A DNA stretch of 64,000 bases from Myrica gale (taxonomy: Eukaryota; Streptophyta; Magnoliopsida; Fagales; Myricaceae), in NCBI GenBank assembly GCA_963930655.1, contig OZ005618.1, forward strand, positions 22,666,501-22,730,500, in the 5' to 3' direction. Position numbers and translations under genes: made by a program. The notes under the pieces were generated by a model. The model saw nothing but the letters and a program-made list of their open reading frames with translations, was not told where the DNA came from and did not search any database. Below, piece after piece: positions 12,530 through 24,200 of the stretch. Position 1 is the first letter of the stretch, and every line of letters starts with the position of its first letter.

Positions 12530-13910
12530 AAATTCATTCATTTTTTGATAGATGAGTACGTAAAATGCTAGACTTACGAACGGTACATAATTTTGGCCAG
12601 GCCGAGAGCTTTATTATATATAGAAACAAATTCAAATCTAATACAAGGATTTTAAAACTTCAAGAACAAAAGAAAATCAACCATCCCAACAGAGAAATCA
12701 ACTATATGTTGTGCATTCTCTTTTACCCCCGTGCTTTTTGACCAAGAAGAACAGTACTCACAAAATGCCCTTTCATTAGGGTTCGACCGTTCAACGGAGT
12801 GAATGTGCAGGCTGTACTGTCCGCCTTGCTGGGTACAACGTCCATTTCGGACCAGTTCTCCGTAGAATGTAAAGCCAGATGAGTTCGTTGCCCTCGGGAT
12901 TCTACTGAAATTAAAACCCTCAAAACTTTGATGTTACCAATCCAATATTTACCAACTTACTATTAAATATATACTAAAATAATCTTCTTGAATTCAAAAA
13001 CTATTTATGTGGTAAAATATAAATTATTTTAATTCGGAGCTAGCCTAGTTAAAATATATTGACAGACATTTATATGATCTAGAGATGATCAGTACCATGA
13101 AATTTTGGCTTCGAACCTTGATCTGTGGTGGAAGATCTAAAGCTTTTCGTAAAGAAGCAATGGAAATTAACCAAAATATTTGAGGGGCTAGGATCTAAAT
13201 TCGTGACAAACTTAAAGGACTCTCTGTACGTTACCTTCACAAGAAATTATGCATAAATTCACCAAGAACTCTGTGTGCAAGAATCTGCCCAATTTTGGCA
13301 GTAAAAGAAGGAAAAGTTGGTGAATTCGACCGATGCATGAAAACTTGAAAAAGAAAAAGGAAACTTGGGATTTCTTTTTACCTTTTTTTTTCTCCTTTAG
13401 TTTTTTCTTTTCTAGATCCTTTAGCTGATGAAGCACTTTTCTTCTTTTTTTTCTTCTGTGTAAGTTTTTTTTACTCTCTCCCCTCCACATATCCCTTTCT
13501 CTCTCTTTCAACTTTCACAAATGATCCACTCAAAATCTAACTTTTTATATAGGAAAGAAAGATAGGACTAGACAACTTTAAACCCACGAATCTCTTTGAT
13601 GCGATCTTTGTCCCTTTGCTCGGAGATTGTAATAAACTCACATAAGACTTAGAGATTCACACTCTAGAAAACTACTTGCTAGGTGAGGTGCCTCCAAGCT
13701 TATATCAAACCCTCTAAATGACTGTTACATAAATTTGCATTTCTCATCAGCAATGATTTTCAATTGATGGAAGTTCATGAGGTTGAAATGAAGTTAATGT
13801 GATTTTCAAGCAGAGAATGATGAATAATATAAGTACTTGTTGAAGAGAAAAAAAAAAGCTTCATTTTTTTCTTTCTTTTTCATTTCCCCCCTTTTCCTTC
13901 TGTCCAATAA
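12530..13910. other. Intergenic downstream of ZTP29
   Basis: No gene was recognised. A pyrimidine-rich stretch at 13380-13510 produces a lysine/arginine-rich ORF on the minus strand (13212-13511) that is of low complexity and not credible as a protein. The 3' UTR of the ZTP29 gene probably ends near 13.9-14.1 kb. Confidence 0.5.
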
Positions 13911-14135
13911 AGTACCAACGGTAATGTACATTTATGTTACATAAATAATACAAACTGCCATTTCTTAGAAAGATATGGATATCTTCCTTCTCTCCCTACA
14001 GGCCGAGAGATCCAATGAATCCAACCATCAGTACAGGTCTTCAATGCCATTTGACAAAAGCAGGCACTAGTTGAAAACCAAATCATGGCATTTCAGAGTG
14101 TACGAGACTGGCCATAAGCATATCCTGGCGGATGA

Positions 14136-17100
14136 CTACAAGCTCATCTCCTTAGGTAAGCTGATTTCCAGAAAATATAGGCTGCAAAACAAGCAAGGAG
14201 AACCATGTAAAACAGATCAAAACAAGGAGAAAGAAGCTGGAAGAAAATAAATATAAACTCTTAAATCTCTTCTATTTATCCTTTTTCTTATCATGGGTCA
14301 TGAGGTGGGATTATGCCTGCAATCTCAACCAAGTGCTAGGTGTAGCATTTTCCCGCGGCTAATGATATTTCTCACTTCCAGATAGGAAATTTCTATTTCC
14401 CATCATGAAGTAGGAACTAACAGACATGCATATAGGACTTTATGCAGTGGTAGTTGCAGTCAAGGCCACAGCGGCTGTCACTCGCCTCAGAACTAAATAG
14501 AGCACATTAAGATGTAGGATCCGCTTGTTTCATGTTCCACTTGACCTGTATACAGAATGGGTCCCAGGCCTCACAAGTGACATGATTTCACTGGATTAAG
14601 CAACATTCTATTGATGAAAGGGGATTTTAGAGGAGCTATGGCAGTAAAGATGGCTGTAATGGAACCTTCCATTGCTATTTCCATTTTATGAATGAAAAAC
14701 AGAGGCTTCCAATTGTCTTCTGAAATGGAATTTCTTGCAATTAAATTTTTACTACCTGGCGGACATGAAAGCCATTCCAAAAAAGACGGCCTTGATAGCT
14801 TGCTTCTGCCCCGCATAATCAAATGCCAGAGGCAGCATTTCATGCAAGGTAAGAAAAGCCATCACTCCACCAACTGAAAACAATAAAAAAGAATTGTTAC
14901 AAGAACTTGGTTTCATTCTTCGATAATAAGAGATAAGGAGCATAATCATATTGCGAACCTGATCCGAGCAGGCCCTCAAGAATTTCAGGACTTAAGCTGC
15001 TTGGGAATAGATACGCTGAGAATGCAACATCAAAAAGTTTATTGCAAAGGTACGCATTACAAACAAAGAGCTTTTTTGTTTGCTTGTAAAACAAATTTTG
15101 TTTTACTTGTTTTCAGGTTTTTGGCAAGCACCTGAAAATGAGGTAACAGTAAAAATTTTTCAAGTCGACTATAAAAGCTTTATTATTTTCCAGAAAACGA
15201 ACTAAGCTCAAATTTTCTGTAAACCAAATTTTTTTTTAGGGGGAACATTATAGTACGCCCTATATCTATGCTCAAAAATCAATCAAGTCTCCCTCAAGTT
15301 CCAAAATATTTTATTCTGCCTCATATGTTTAAAAAACAATTATTGTCTTGTCGTTAAACCACATGCAAAATGACCCAAACAAGACAAAATTATTAAATTT
15401 TTATTAAAAAATAAAAATGATATATAAATAAAAAGTAACATATTTTAAATAAAAAATTGAATTTGAAGGTTGCATATGATAGTTTTATATTCTTCTCTTT
15501 CCCCACTTCTCCCTTAGTTGGCTAACAACAATTGAACTGCAGGGACTAATTTTATCGCAAATGTGTATATCAGGTACCTTCATGTTGAAATTAGTACCTT
15601 AGGGACTAAAATATTAAAATTCTGCGAAAAATTTCATGCCACCGGGGCAGCCTACGATTGGTGTTGAGATGAAATCTAAAATCCGCGTAAGTAGTACCAT
15701 TCCGTTTGTTGGCTAACGATAATAGGAATGATCGATTTGTCTAAAAAGCTTACCTCATGAACCTGATGGTTGAAAATCGATACCTAAGGGACTAAAATGT
15801 CAAAAGTGTAAATTACATAGACTTATACAATAATTAGTAAATCAGTAAGTGTGTCAAACGTCAAAAAATATTCTTGAAAATATTTTAAAAGAATAACCAA
15901 AAACTTTTCATTGAAATTTTTTCTTGAAAACATTTCAATGAAAAGTTTTTTTACGTAAAATAATAGTTTTACAGGCAAACAAACGGACCCTAAAAGACAA
16001 CTTAAAAAAAAAAATCCTAGTTGCGAATTTCTGCAAGCTGAAACTGGCTAACAACCTCACCTACTCCAACACCAAGGCATAAACCTTGTAAATATCACCT
16101 CTATGGGTTAAAAATAAGGCTTTTTTTGCACTCAAATTACAGGTTGTCTATTCTTTCAGAGGCGAAAAACGGACTTCTTTGGCATTTATGCAATACAAAG
16201 CAGCTGACATACCTACAATTACAACACCCAGGGGCTCGGAAAAACCAGAAAGCGAAGCCAATTTGAATGCCTGCCATTTGCTGCAATTTGGAAGAAACAA
16301 TCATCTTTTGACTTAACCACAGTCAATTGTATTCTTTATTACAGAATAATAAAATATCAATCACTAGTGTCCACCAGCAGGTTTTCAGCGTAGCATGATC
16401 ACACATTACAAATTAGAGTTCTCCAGCAAAGGAATCCCTATGGAGCCATATTGAAGTCTTGCATTTACTAGTGTACTTCAGGTGGCATCTCTTAACTCTC
16501 ATCGCCACAATCATTACCATCGATGCCACTCATTCAAACACTTCTTCTTTTCTTAATTTTTACAATTTCGGATAAAAAACAAATATTCAGAAATAGGCTA
16601 CCAACCATGGTTTAGTTTATGCATTGAAACTTATGGCAAACAAATAAGTTTTCCAAAAAGACAAATATATTGCATTCCTGAGCAGTTATAAATACTTTTG
16701 GAATGCTAAACAAATCGTTGCCTCGAAAGATTCTTACCTCTGAGTTGCAAAATAAACAGGAAGTGCAACAGCAACACCCTGCAAAAAAAAAAAACAAAGG
16801 GAAAAATGAAATGCCTAAACAAATAAATGGCCCTGTTACAATATGAAGACTAGTTTCCAAAAACAAACCAGATAGATTATACCAAATGGTTCTTATTACT
16901 AAGTAGTTAGTCCTACTATTACATCCCCAGATGTCATTCCATTGAGCTTGATTTTAAAGCAAAGATGTAATTTTTGTTCTTTCCAAAATCTTGATCACAT
17001 CTAAGTTGGGAATTGCAAACAGAGGAAGAGAGTTACAGCATTGACTAATTGTTTGAATACTGTAACTAACATTAGGTAACTCTATTAATCTTTTAAGACC

Positions 17101-20100
17101 ACATGTTTCACCAAACTCAAAGGTACCAGAGCAAACTAACTTGGTAATGTGATGTTACTTCCATCGATAACCCAATTATGGTTCTAATTGTATCATACTA
17201 CTATGGTTGTACTGCTGATGTGTTTGCCAAAGCAGCTTGTACAGTCACTTCGATCTGTACAAGGAATAACATATTGTTTATTTTGTTTTAGACCGGTTTT
17301 TAAGTTTTTCTCATCACATTCCCTATCATGGGTTTTCTTTGACTTGATGCTGTCTGATTCAAATGTTTCCTTGCCAACAAGAACACACGACATATCTTAT
17401 TATACGTATAATGAATGCATGTGTGCTTCCACTATGATCTCCCATGCGCCCAGCAACCACCACCTGCTGCCCATCCGGGGGAGGGGAGAGCTCATTGCAA
17501 GAGCACACATAACAAATCAACAAAACAAAGAGGGCAAAAAAGCGACCACCTTAATCTGGTTTTGTATATGCTAAGCTACAGCAATCAACAGGCTCCTAAG
17601 CAAAACATATCTTAAAAAGTTCTACTAGAAGCTAGTGACAATTGGCTGGCTACAAAACCAGGATATAGAGAGGCTCACTAAGATGTTATTCATCAGATGG
17701 GAAGTAGGGGAAAGTCACTAAAGTCAAATATAAAATCCAGAATTTATCATTAATTGAAAGTTAGAAACCACTGCTATATACGGAAGATTGCAAGCATCCA
17801 AAAGAACCAATAGCATCTGTATCCAAAATGGATAAACTCATACCTCTGGAATGTTGTGCAGAGCAATGGCCAAGGCCAAGTTGACACCCACACGAAGACC
17901 CTATAGAAGAGGCATGATTAGTTGACAAAAACTAAATTCAGGTGAAACAATATAGTATCAATTTATCAATTTGAGGACTATAAATTAGCAGTTTCAGCTT
18001 GCTCACAAATCACGTCAAATATTGCCCACTCAATTCAACCTCTTTGAGAGCCACAAAAGACTATAGTCTTCATATACCTTTCCTAAATTGAACTCAGCTA
18101 AAAAATCACAAGATTGAGCATCAAAACCAATAATAAATTGGAAAGATTGCTCCAAAAGTTAAATTTTCATCGACTACAGAATGCCCACTGTTGGATTTTT
18201 GTTGGAGGCTTATAGTCTCAAAGAAAGGCTACAATGCCTAAAACAGGTAATGCAAAGATGAATGGGAAAAATTTACAGCAACCAACTTGATAGTAGTTCT
18301 TAGAACAAGAATGATGGGGTCTTGCAAAATAAAACATAGTGTCATAAATTTCTAAACAAACATTGTTTTATATGTTAATGCATTTCCAAATAGACTTAAT
18401 CATATTTTCTTCAATAAACTAACATTAAGGAATAAGCATAAAGGAAAATCAGATTCATACCCTTCATGATGAACCAAAAAGGTATAACGACAAGTAAAAG
18501 AACATTTCTTTCCCAAAAGTAATTCAAGTACTGAGTGTAAGAAACTTAGATATAACATATACCCTAAAGTTTATCTCAACATTCCCAAAACAATGACAAG
18601 ATAATTGTTAGGAATACCTTCATTGACCCCAGGAACACTGCCATCCCTTCAGGAAAATTGTGCAAGCTTATGCCTGCAAATTGTAGGACAGAAACATTTT
18701 GTGATATCGGACCAGTACAACTTTGTTTATGTAAAAAAATCAGCAATAAACCATAACAAATGAAGTTTATAATTTCTCAGTGCCTTGACATATAGTATCT
18801 TGAACTCTCTCAAGAGCATCCAAGTGAGCAAATGTTGGATTAATTATCACAAATTAGGAAAAGGAAAAGAAATGAGATCAATACGTGCTTGTCAGCACAC
18901 ATGTTATTGGGACTAAGATTCGAGACCAAATGGTCAAGTCTATAGTAAGAACCACTGAGATCTACACTTTTTCCACCACGGGATACATTCAACAGAAGAA
19001 ATCATAGCCAGCCAGTAAGTACTTACAAATCGCGAGGGGTTAGCCTAGTGGTTAAGGTTTGGGCCATGGTGGTTTGCTTCCTCAAAGATCCCAAGTTCAA
19101 AACTTCATAGGTGCTACCAACCCTTTGGGGCCACCCTTAAGGCCTTTGGTCTGGTAATTGCCTAGTTTGTGTGGGACAGAGAGACTATACAGGTCCCAAG
19201 TTTAGTCGAGGTGTGCGTAAGCTAGCCCGGACACCCGGTTACAAAAAAAAACTACTTGCAAAAATTGAAACATAACAGCCGAAGATGGTAATAAAAAACG
19301 AATAAATGTGCTGGATCTTTTAATATTTCACTCAAATAAGAGCAAAAAAACAAAGGTTTAATTGGAAAAAATAATTTTTTTTCCACCCCAATATAGTTGA
19401 GATGAGGGCTAAATTGAGTATTAAAAGCAATAATCCTTGTTATAGTCATGGCGCAATACTACTAGTGGAAACATGAAATATCAATGGTGGGTCCATCAAC
19501 TAATGAGACAAACTATTCTGGATTCTAAATGGTGAATTACATCAAAGAAGATCCCTACATGAGCTAAAAGACACTCATCTGACAGAGAGGACGGCGGTGA
19601 GAAAAAGCACAATATTTCGCACATCCTCAAGTAGGTGGTAAAGGATGGAATTCAGCATATGAGATCAAACATTATTGCAGACCTTATTTGCCCAAGAATT
19701 TAATAAACAAAGTCCACAAAACAGAAAAATGCCATTATCAGAACACCAGAGAAGATTTTGCCAATGATTAAGCAGGATGTATTCAATAGTTTACACCCAT
19801 GTCTTTATTCAAAGCTTTTATCACTTCAAAAGGGAATAAATAACAAACTATAGTTTTCAGTTCCACAAATCATATGCGAGCAATTTCTGTATGTTCACAT
19901 CACAATCTACGACGAGAGTAAACCATGAAAATGAGTTTGTCATACTTGCCGTAACAATCCCACTGTATAAAACTTGGCGGCGATGCTTTTTCATGATGTC
20001 CTTGTCATCTTCACCTCCAGTTTTCTGTGCTCAGGTGCAGTGGAAAACTTTACTCATGTTCATTACATTGAGCTACTACAGCTTTATTTACTCACATCCA

Positions 20101-21874
20101 AGTACATAAAGAAACTAATTCTTAATAGGAAGGAATCATCCTCACCTTTTTACTTTTCACATCTGAAGCAGGGGCAAGAGCTGGTTCGGGGATAAAATTG
20201 GCAATGACAGCAAAGAATATGACACCTGCGAAAAACTACCTTGCCAAGAATGTGCTATTTAATTAAGATAACAAACACATGTAACAAAAATGACAGACTT
20301 GAATTCTTTGAACATTGAAGTATATAGCCTACCCAAAGGTTGGCTTTCAAGAAGCCAATAGAGTTTATAGCATTGTGAGCCAAATCCAGGAAGGATATGC
20401 TGAGCATCAGACCTGCAGCAAATCCCTGCAAGGAAGAGAAAATCATAATGAACAAGAAGTCTCACAACATTGATGTAAATTGGCAAGAAGTCAACCTGTG
20501 ATCATATAAAACAACATTGTTACCAATTCTCTCATCAGTTTGACATAATCTGCAGAACTATCTGGATAAATGAAATACTTGGACTATATAGTTGGGCTAT
20601 ATATTTAGAAAAAATAAATAAAATACTTGGACTTATATGAACATTTGCTAAAAGTGAAAAACGAAAAAAACAGAAAGGAAATGATTGGCACCACTTGTAC
20701 CAGATATGCTTTCCAGATTTTTGGACTAAGAAATGAAGAGGGTGAGGGATGAGTATCACCTGTAAAAGCCCAAGCACCTTCAAATTGGGAGCCTGATTGA
20801 GAATTACGAAGAGTGCGCCTGCTCAACATTCCAGAACTTGAAATTAGATTATGAAATAAAAGCTATTATTCAATTACTTATATCCATCCCTGTACACATG
20901 AAGCAACAGGAAAATAAGCACAATAACTCAATAGTGGAGAGTTTATGCGATACTTCCACCAATGATATTAACAAGAGAGAGTCTTGTATACTCACCATAA
21001 TATCAGAACCTACCAATGAAAATATCTAGATTTGGAGAAATTAAAGCAGAGATATGGTGTGAAAACAATTTATAAGAAACATTCAAGAATGAAATCTTTG
21101 TACAACTAGTAATGAGGCACCGAATAATAGTATTTGTCATTGGAAATATTGTTCTACTACACCATGATGTCAGTGATCAGAACTGCATTTCAATTTTGTA
21201 CAGTCAACCTTGAAAGTTCCGATTACCAAATTTTCAGCATGCATAGGCAATCCATATGAAGAAAATTGTTTCCAGATAATTAAATGAACCTAGTAGTTAG
21301 AACTATTCAGCCGAGTACAATTAGCTCGAAATTTTGACATTACAAGCCAAATAGAAGCAACCCATCAACCAATTTCTTTTTTTTATGACGAGGAAATCCC
21401 CTAAAGCCGGACCTTTTTGGCCCAACCCTGAAGTACAAACCCCGGCCCCCTGGATCGACCCCACAACCCAGGGAGCGGGTAAGTCAAGGGTGATAATGAG
21501 GTCTTGGGGGTCGAACTTGGGACATGTTAACCCAAGCCGAAGCCTTACCACCACACCAAACCCTTGGGGTCCCATCAACCAATTTCCTCAACATCATTCT
21601 TGCATAAATGCAAATCCCAGAAAAATATTCTAGAAACGCAAGAAAATTTTCAAGTAAGCGATAAACAAAAGCACAAAATGTCTAAGCTAACGGTACCGAA
21701 AAGCACAATTGATTAACCCAGTGTAATAAGCAAGTCAAAACCCTCAAATGCCCATCCATAAAATGCTGCTCTATTAGGCTTGAACTTGAAACATTAGAAG
21801 TTTCACTCACCTAAAGAAGTACTCATTCCGCCAACAAGTGAGAGTGCAAGAGCCACCAATATTTGGGAATCCAT
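14136..21874 (-). CDS. ZTP29: Zinc transporter, ZIP family, ZTP29-like
   Basis: Twelve minus-strand exons: 21874-21811, 20818-20760, 20425-20333, 20235-20146, 20024-19946, 18673-18618, 17900-17844, 16778-16738, 16280-16213, 15015-14959, 14873-14756, 14181-14136. All junctions are GT-AG and in phase, giving 828 nt or 275 residues, close to the length I recall for Arabidopsis ZTP29. The protein starts MDSQILVALALSLVGG. The two family signatures HNFPEG and HNIPEG lie in the transmembrane metal path, and later come SGFSEPLGVVIV and LHEMLPLAFDYAGQ. A charged loop (KTGGEDDKDIMKKHRRQ) lies between helices. ZIP proteins move Zn2+ into the cytosol; ZTP29 is reported in the ER and in salt response. At the exon 5/6 junction the spliced sequence is TASISLHNF, apparently one residue shorter than the homologue I remember. 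No stop or frameshift. Confidence 0.93.
19031..19250 (+). mobile_element. tRNA-derived SINE in ZTP29 intron 5
   Basis: The unit starts gcgaggggttagcctagtgg (box A), has gatcccaagttcaaaactt (box B region) and ends cccggacacccggttac plus an A tail, resembling the plant Au-SINE group. The flanks tacttacaaa (19020-19029) and tacttgcaaa (19253-19262) look like a target duplication with one substitution. It is antisense to the host gene. Confidence 0.85.
21377..21570 (-). mobile_element. tRNA-derived SINE in ZTP29 intron 1
   Basis: Read on the minus strand, the unit starts ccaagggtttggtgtggtgg, with box B-like gttcgacccccaagacc, and ends in a poly-A tail (poly-T at 21377-21385). A perfect 16-bp target duplication, cccatcaaccaatttc, is present at 21361-21376 and 21571-21586. 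The duplication is intact, so the insertion is relatively young. It lies in the same orientation as the host gene. Confidence 0.9.
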
Positions 21875-22419
21875 AGCAGCTTTCTTCTCTAACCTTCCTT
21901 CCAGTGCCCAAATTCAAACTCAAACCCAAAATAAGAGAGAAACAGCAGAAATATCAGGGGTTCGATGCAGAGAGACGCGGCTTTTATGGAGAGGGAGAGT
22001 TGGGCACTGTGCACTACACGAGAAAATCTCTTGACAAAGGTAAGAGGGAGAAAGTTGGAATCTCTACAGAGAAAGAAAGAGATGGTTTGCTGGGACGGTC
22101 CAAGAAACATAAAACAAAACGATAAAACAAAAAACAAAACTTGGATCTTCTCGGCTAGGACAGTGGAGTATTCAATTCCTTTCGCCAGAGTCTATACCCA
22201 ACTTTGTATGGTAATCACTGTTCGTGTCCCTTTGTTGGGAGCTGGCGGTTAGAGCATTCCGCGGAGGTGACCCTAGCCCAATTTTGGTATTCCAACTCCC
22301 AAGGGAACGGTTTAATAGAGCATTGTCGAGAAAGGAAAGAAAATATTTTAAGATATATATAATCCATGTTTGTTTAGTAAAGATTTTTAAAATTTTTGAT
22401 ATAATTATGAATATCTATT

Positions 22420-22620
22420 AAGGTGTGTTTGTGTTGTAAAATTTTAGTGTTGTTAAAATTTTAGGTATTGGGTTTAGTAAAAAAGTGAAGAGAGAGGTAA
22501 TTTTTTATATTTTTTATAGTGAATAGTAGTGATATGATGGGGGAGAAAGAGATTATATTGTAATTTTTTATTGTGTTAAAATTTTAGAGTGTGTAAAATT
22601 TTAGGACGCAAACGCAGCCG
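22420..22620. mobile_element. Small MITE with AAAATTTTA-rich ends (tentative)
   Basis: The segment begins aaggtgtgtttgtgttgtaaaattttag and ends aaaattttaggacgcaaacgcagcc, a degenerate inverted terminus (GTGTTTG/CAAACGC next to AAAATTTTA). It is non-coding and lies in the upstream region of ZTP29. No target duplication was resolved. Confidence 0.4.
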
Positions 22621-22760
22621 AAGTTTTATAAATTTTTGTATAAAAATTTATGAAAAGTTTTAAAGATTTTTAATACGTATTAAATAAAATAATATTGAAG
22701 TTAAGTGAAAAAATATAGAGAAAATATTTATTATAATTTTTTAAAAAATATTAAAATTTA

Positions 22761-23066
22761 GGGAATTTATCACTTTAGTCCTTAGGTTTTACCTACTTTT
22801 ACTTTTTAGTCCTTAGGTTTGTTTTTTTTACGATTTAGTCCTTAAGTTTCTAATTTTTGACGAATTAGTCTTTCCGTCAGGGTTCCGTCATTTCCCCTGA
22901 CGGAATGCCACGTCAACTGCTGACTCACTGTCTGACGTGGCGGGGCTTCAAAACGCACAGCATATGACAATCGTATAAACGGTATCGTTTTATGGGCTGC
23001 AGTCCTTAGGAAGGAAAACAACGTCGCCCCCTTAGAAGTAGTCCCTTCAACTGTAAAAAACCATCG
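22761..23066. repeat. Left terminal inverted repeat of the MULE
   Basis: Reverse complement of 27423-27728. Three near-copies of tttagtccttaggttt start at 22774, 22805 and 22834 (spacing 31 and 29 bp); these could be transposase binding sites. As in other MULEs, the TIR probably supplies the promoter of the gene facing inward. Confidence 0.95.
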
Positions 23067-23096
23067 TATAAACGGTATCGTTTTACGGGCTGCAGT
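22972..23096. repeat. 32-bp TIR segment repeated just inside the left TIR
   Basis: A 32-bp segment starting cgtataaacggtatcgtttt at 22972-23003 recurs at 23065-23096 with a single t-to-c change. The second copy overlaps the last 2 bp of the TIR and has no counterpart next to the right TIR, so it is an asymmetric feature of the promoter side of the GRF gene. Confidence 0.85.
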
Positions 23097-23291
23097 GGTG
23101 TTTCTTATGCTTCCACGAATTCATCTTCCCATTCTTTCATTTAGAACCCTAAACTCCCAAACCCATATCTCTGCAAATCTCGACGAAGCTTTGCTCTAGT
23201 TCCACCGAAGCTGAGGAAAGTGTTACCGACAACTTGGCTGCAGATCTCGACGACACCTAACGTTTGGTGCTCTGCAACTCCGACTTTGTCA

Positions 23292-23963
23292 ATGTCACGC
23301 AATTGTGAGAGCATGTAAGTTTCTAAAATCCAAATCGGAGAGAAAAATGGAAGGAGAATAAACTTACAATAAGCCTTTTGGTTGTTTTCTTTGGTTTATG
23401 ATCAGAAAGTTACAAGCTTGAGTTTAATATCTACTATGCACTGAGTTTGTTGTCTTAGTTAGATTCGAACCTTTCCTGTTTGTAATGATAAATAATTCAT
23501 GCAATGTAGCGGGATTTGCTCGTCTTCTGTCAAGATGGGCGGGAAAGATCTTGTAAAGCTTTGTGAGTGTGGATTAAGAGCACCGCTTAAAGCATCATGG
23601 ACAGATGCAAACCCGGGAAGGCGTTTCTTTGGGTGTGCATCATACGGCAAAACAGTATGTTTATTGCAATACCGTAATTTAATATATGTCATTCCCTTAT
23701 TGTAATTTAGAAAAAGAAACAAAACTCAGACATATGGTTGTGCATCATACTTGCAGAAAGCATGCGGATTCTTCGAGTGGTTTGATCCGCGCACATGCCC
23801 CCGTGGTATGGAAGTAGGACAATATTTAACAAAGAAAAACAAGCTGCTAGAATGCGAGGTTGGGGTGTTGAAGCATACTGTGAGAAGCCTCAAATTTTGG
23901 TTGGGAGTTTCGTGGGCTGCAACTGTGATAATGGGAGCACTCTTGCTTAGGTCCTCGATCTGA
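23292..23963 (+). CDS. GRF-type zinc-finger protein with C-terminal membrane segment, carried by the MULE
   Basis: Three exons, 23292-23314, 23510-23654 and 23757-23963, with consensus donors (GTAAGT, GTATGT) and acceptors (TAG, CAG), encode 124 residues without interruption. The start MSRNCES is the usual start of the plant 'At4g04775-like' proteins. Residues 26-66 form a GRF zinc finger (ligands C26, C28, C50, C59; motifs SWTDANPGRRFFGC and ACGFFEWFD). Residues 72-100 are probably a short coiled coil, and residues 103-120 (FWLGVSWAATVIMGALLL) a membrane-spanning or tail-anchor segment. GRF fingers bind single-stranded nucleic acid in some proteins; no function is known to me for this plant group. 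The gene lies wholly inside the transposon, begins about 225 bp from the left TIR and converges on the transposase. Confidence 0.85.
23655..23756 (+). other. Intron 2 of the GRF gene
   Basis: GT-AG intron of 102 nt. The word tgcatcatac occurs both at the 3' end of exon 2 and near the 3' end of this intron, a small duplication around the splice site. Removing the intron restores the spacing of the GRF finger (GKTKACGFFEW). Confidence 0.7.
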
Positions 23964-24200
23964 TGTTCAAGTTGGCATTGATGTTTTGGGATGTATTGGT
24001 AGAGTAATGGAATGATGTAATTGCAGTGTAATAGGGACAATATTTTGTAATCTGCCAGTTGGTGCTGTTTTGTTGAACTTTGTTGTAATTAGTAACTGCC
24101 AGCATAGACACTTAGCAGTTGGCAGATTAGGTCTTTTATATCTGACAGATTATACATTTTGTATTTTGCAGATTATGTAGTTTGTATAAATGTTATTTCG

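Noticed and set aside
13212-13511. Lys-rich 99-codon minus-strand ORF
   Set aside because: Low-complexity translation of a pyrimidine tract.
15050-15990. Possible MITE in the ZTP29 intron (ends ttgtttgcttgtaaaac and tttacaggcaaacaaacgg)
   Set aside because: The ends are suggestive of an inverted terminus, but no target duplication or consistent arm alignment could be fixed, so it is not listed as a feature.
17188-17574. 128-codon ORF in a ZTP29 intron
   Set aside because: Composition and sequence look like intron DNA; it overlaps antisense ORFs and has no motif.
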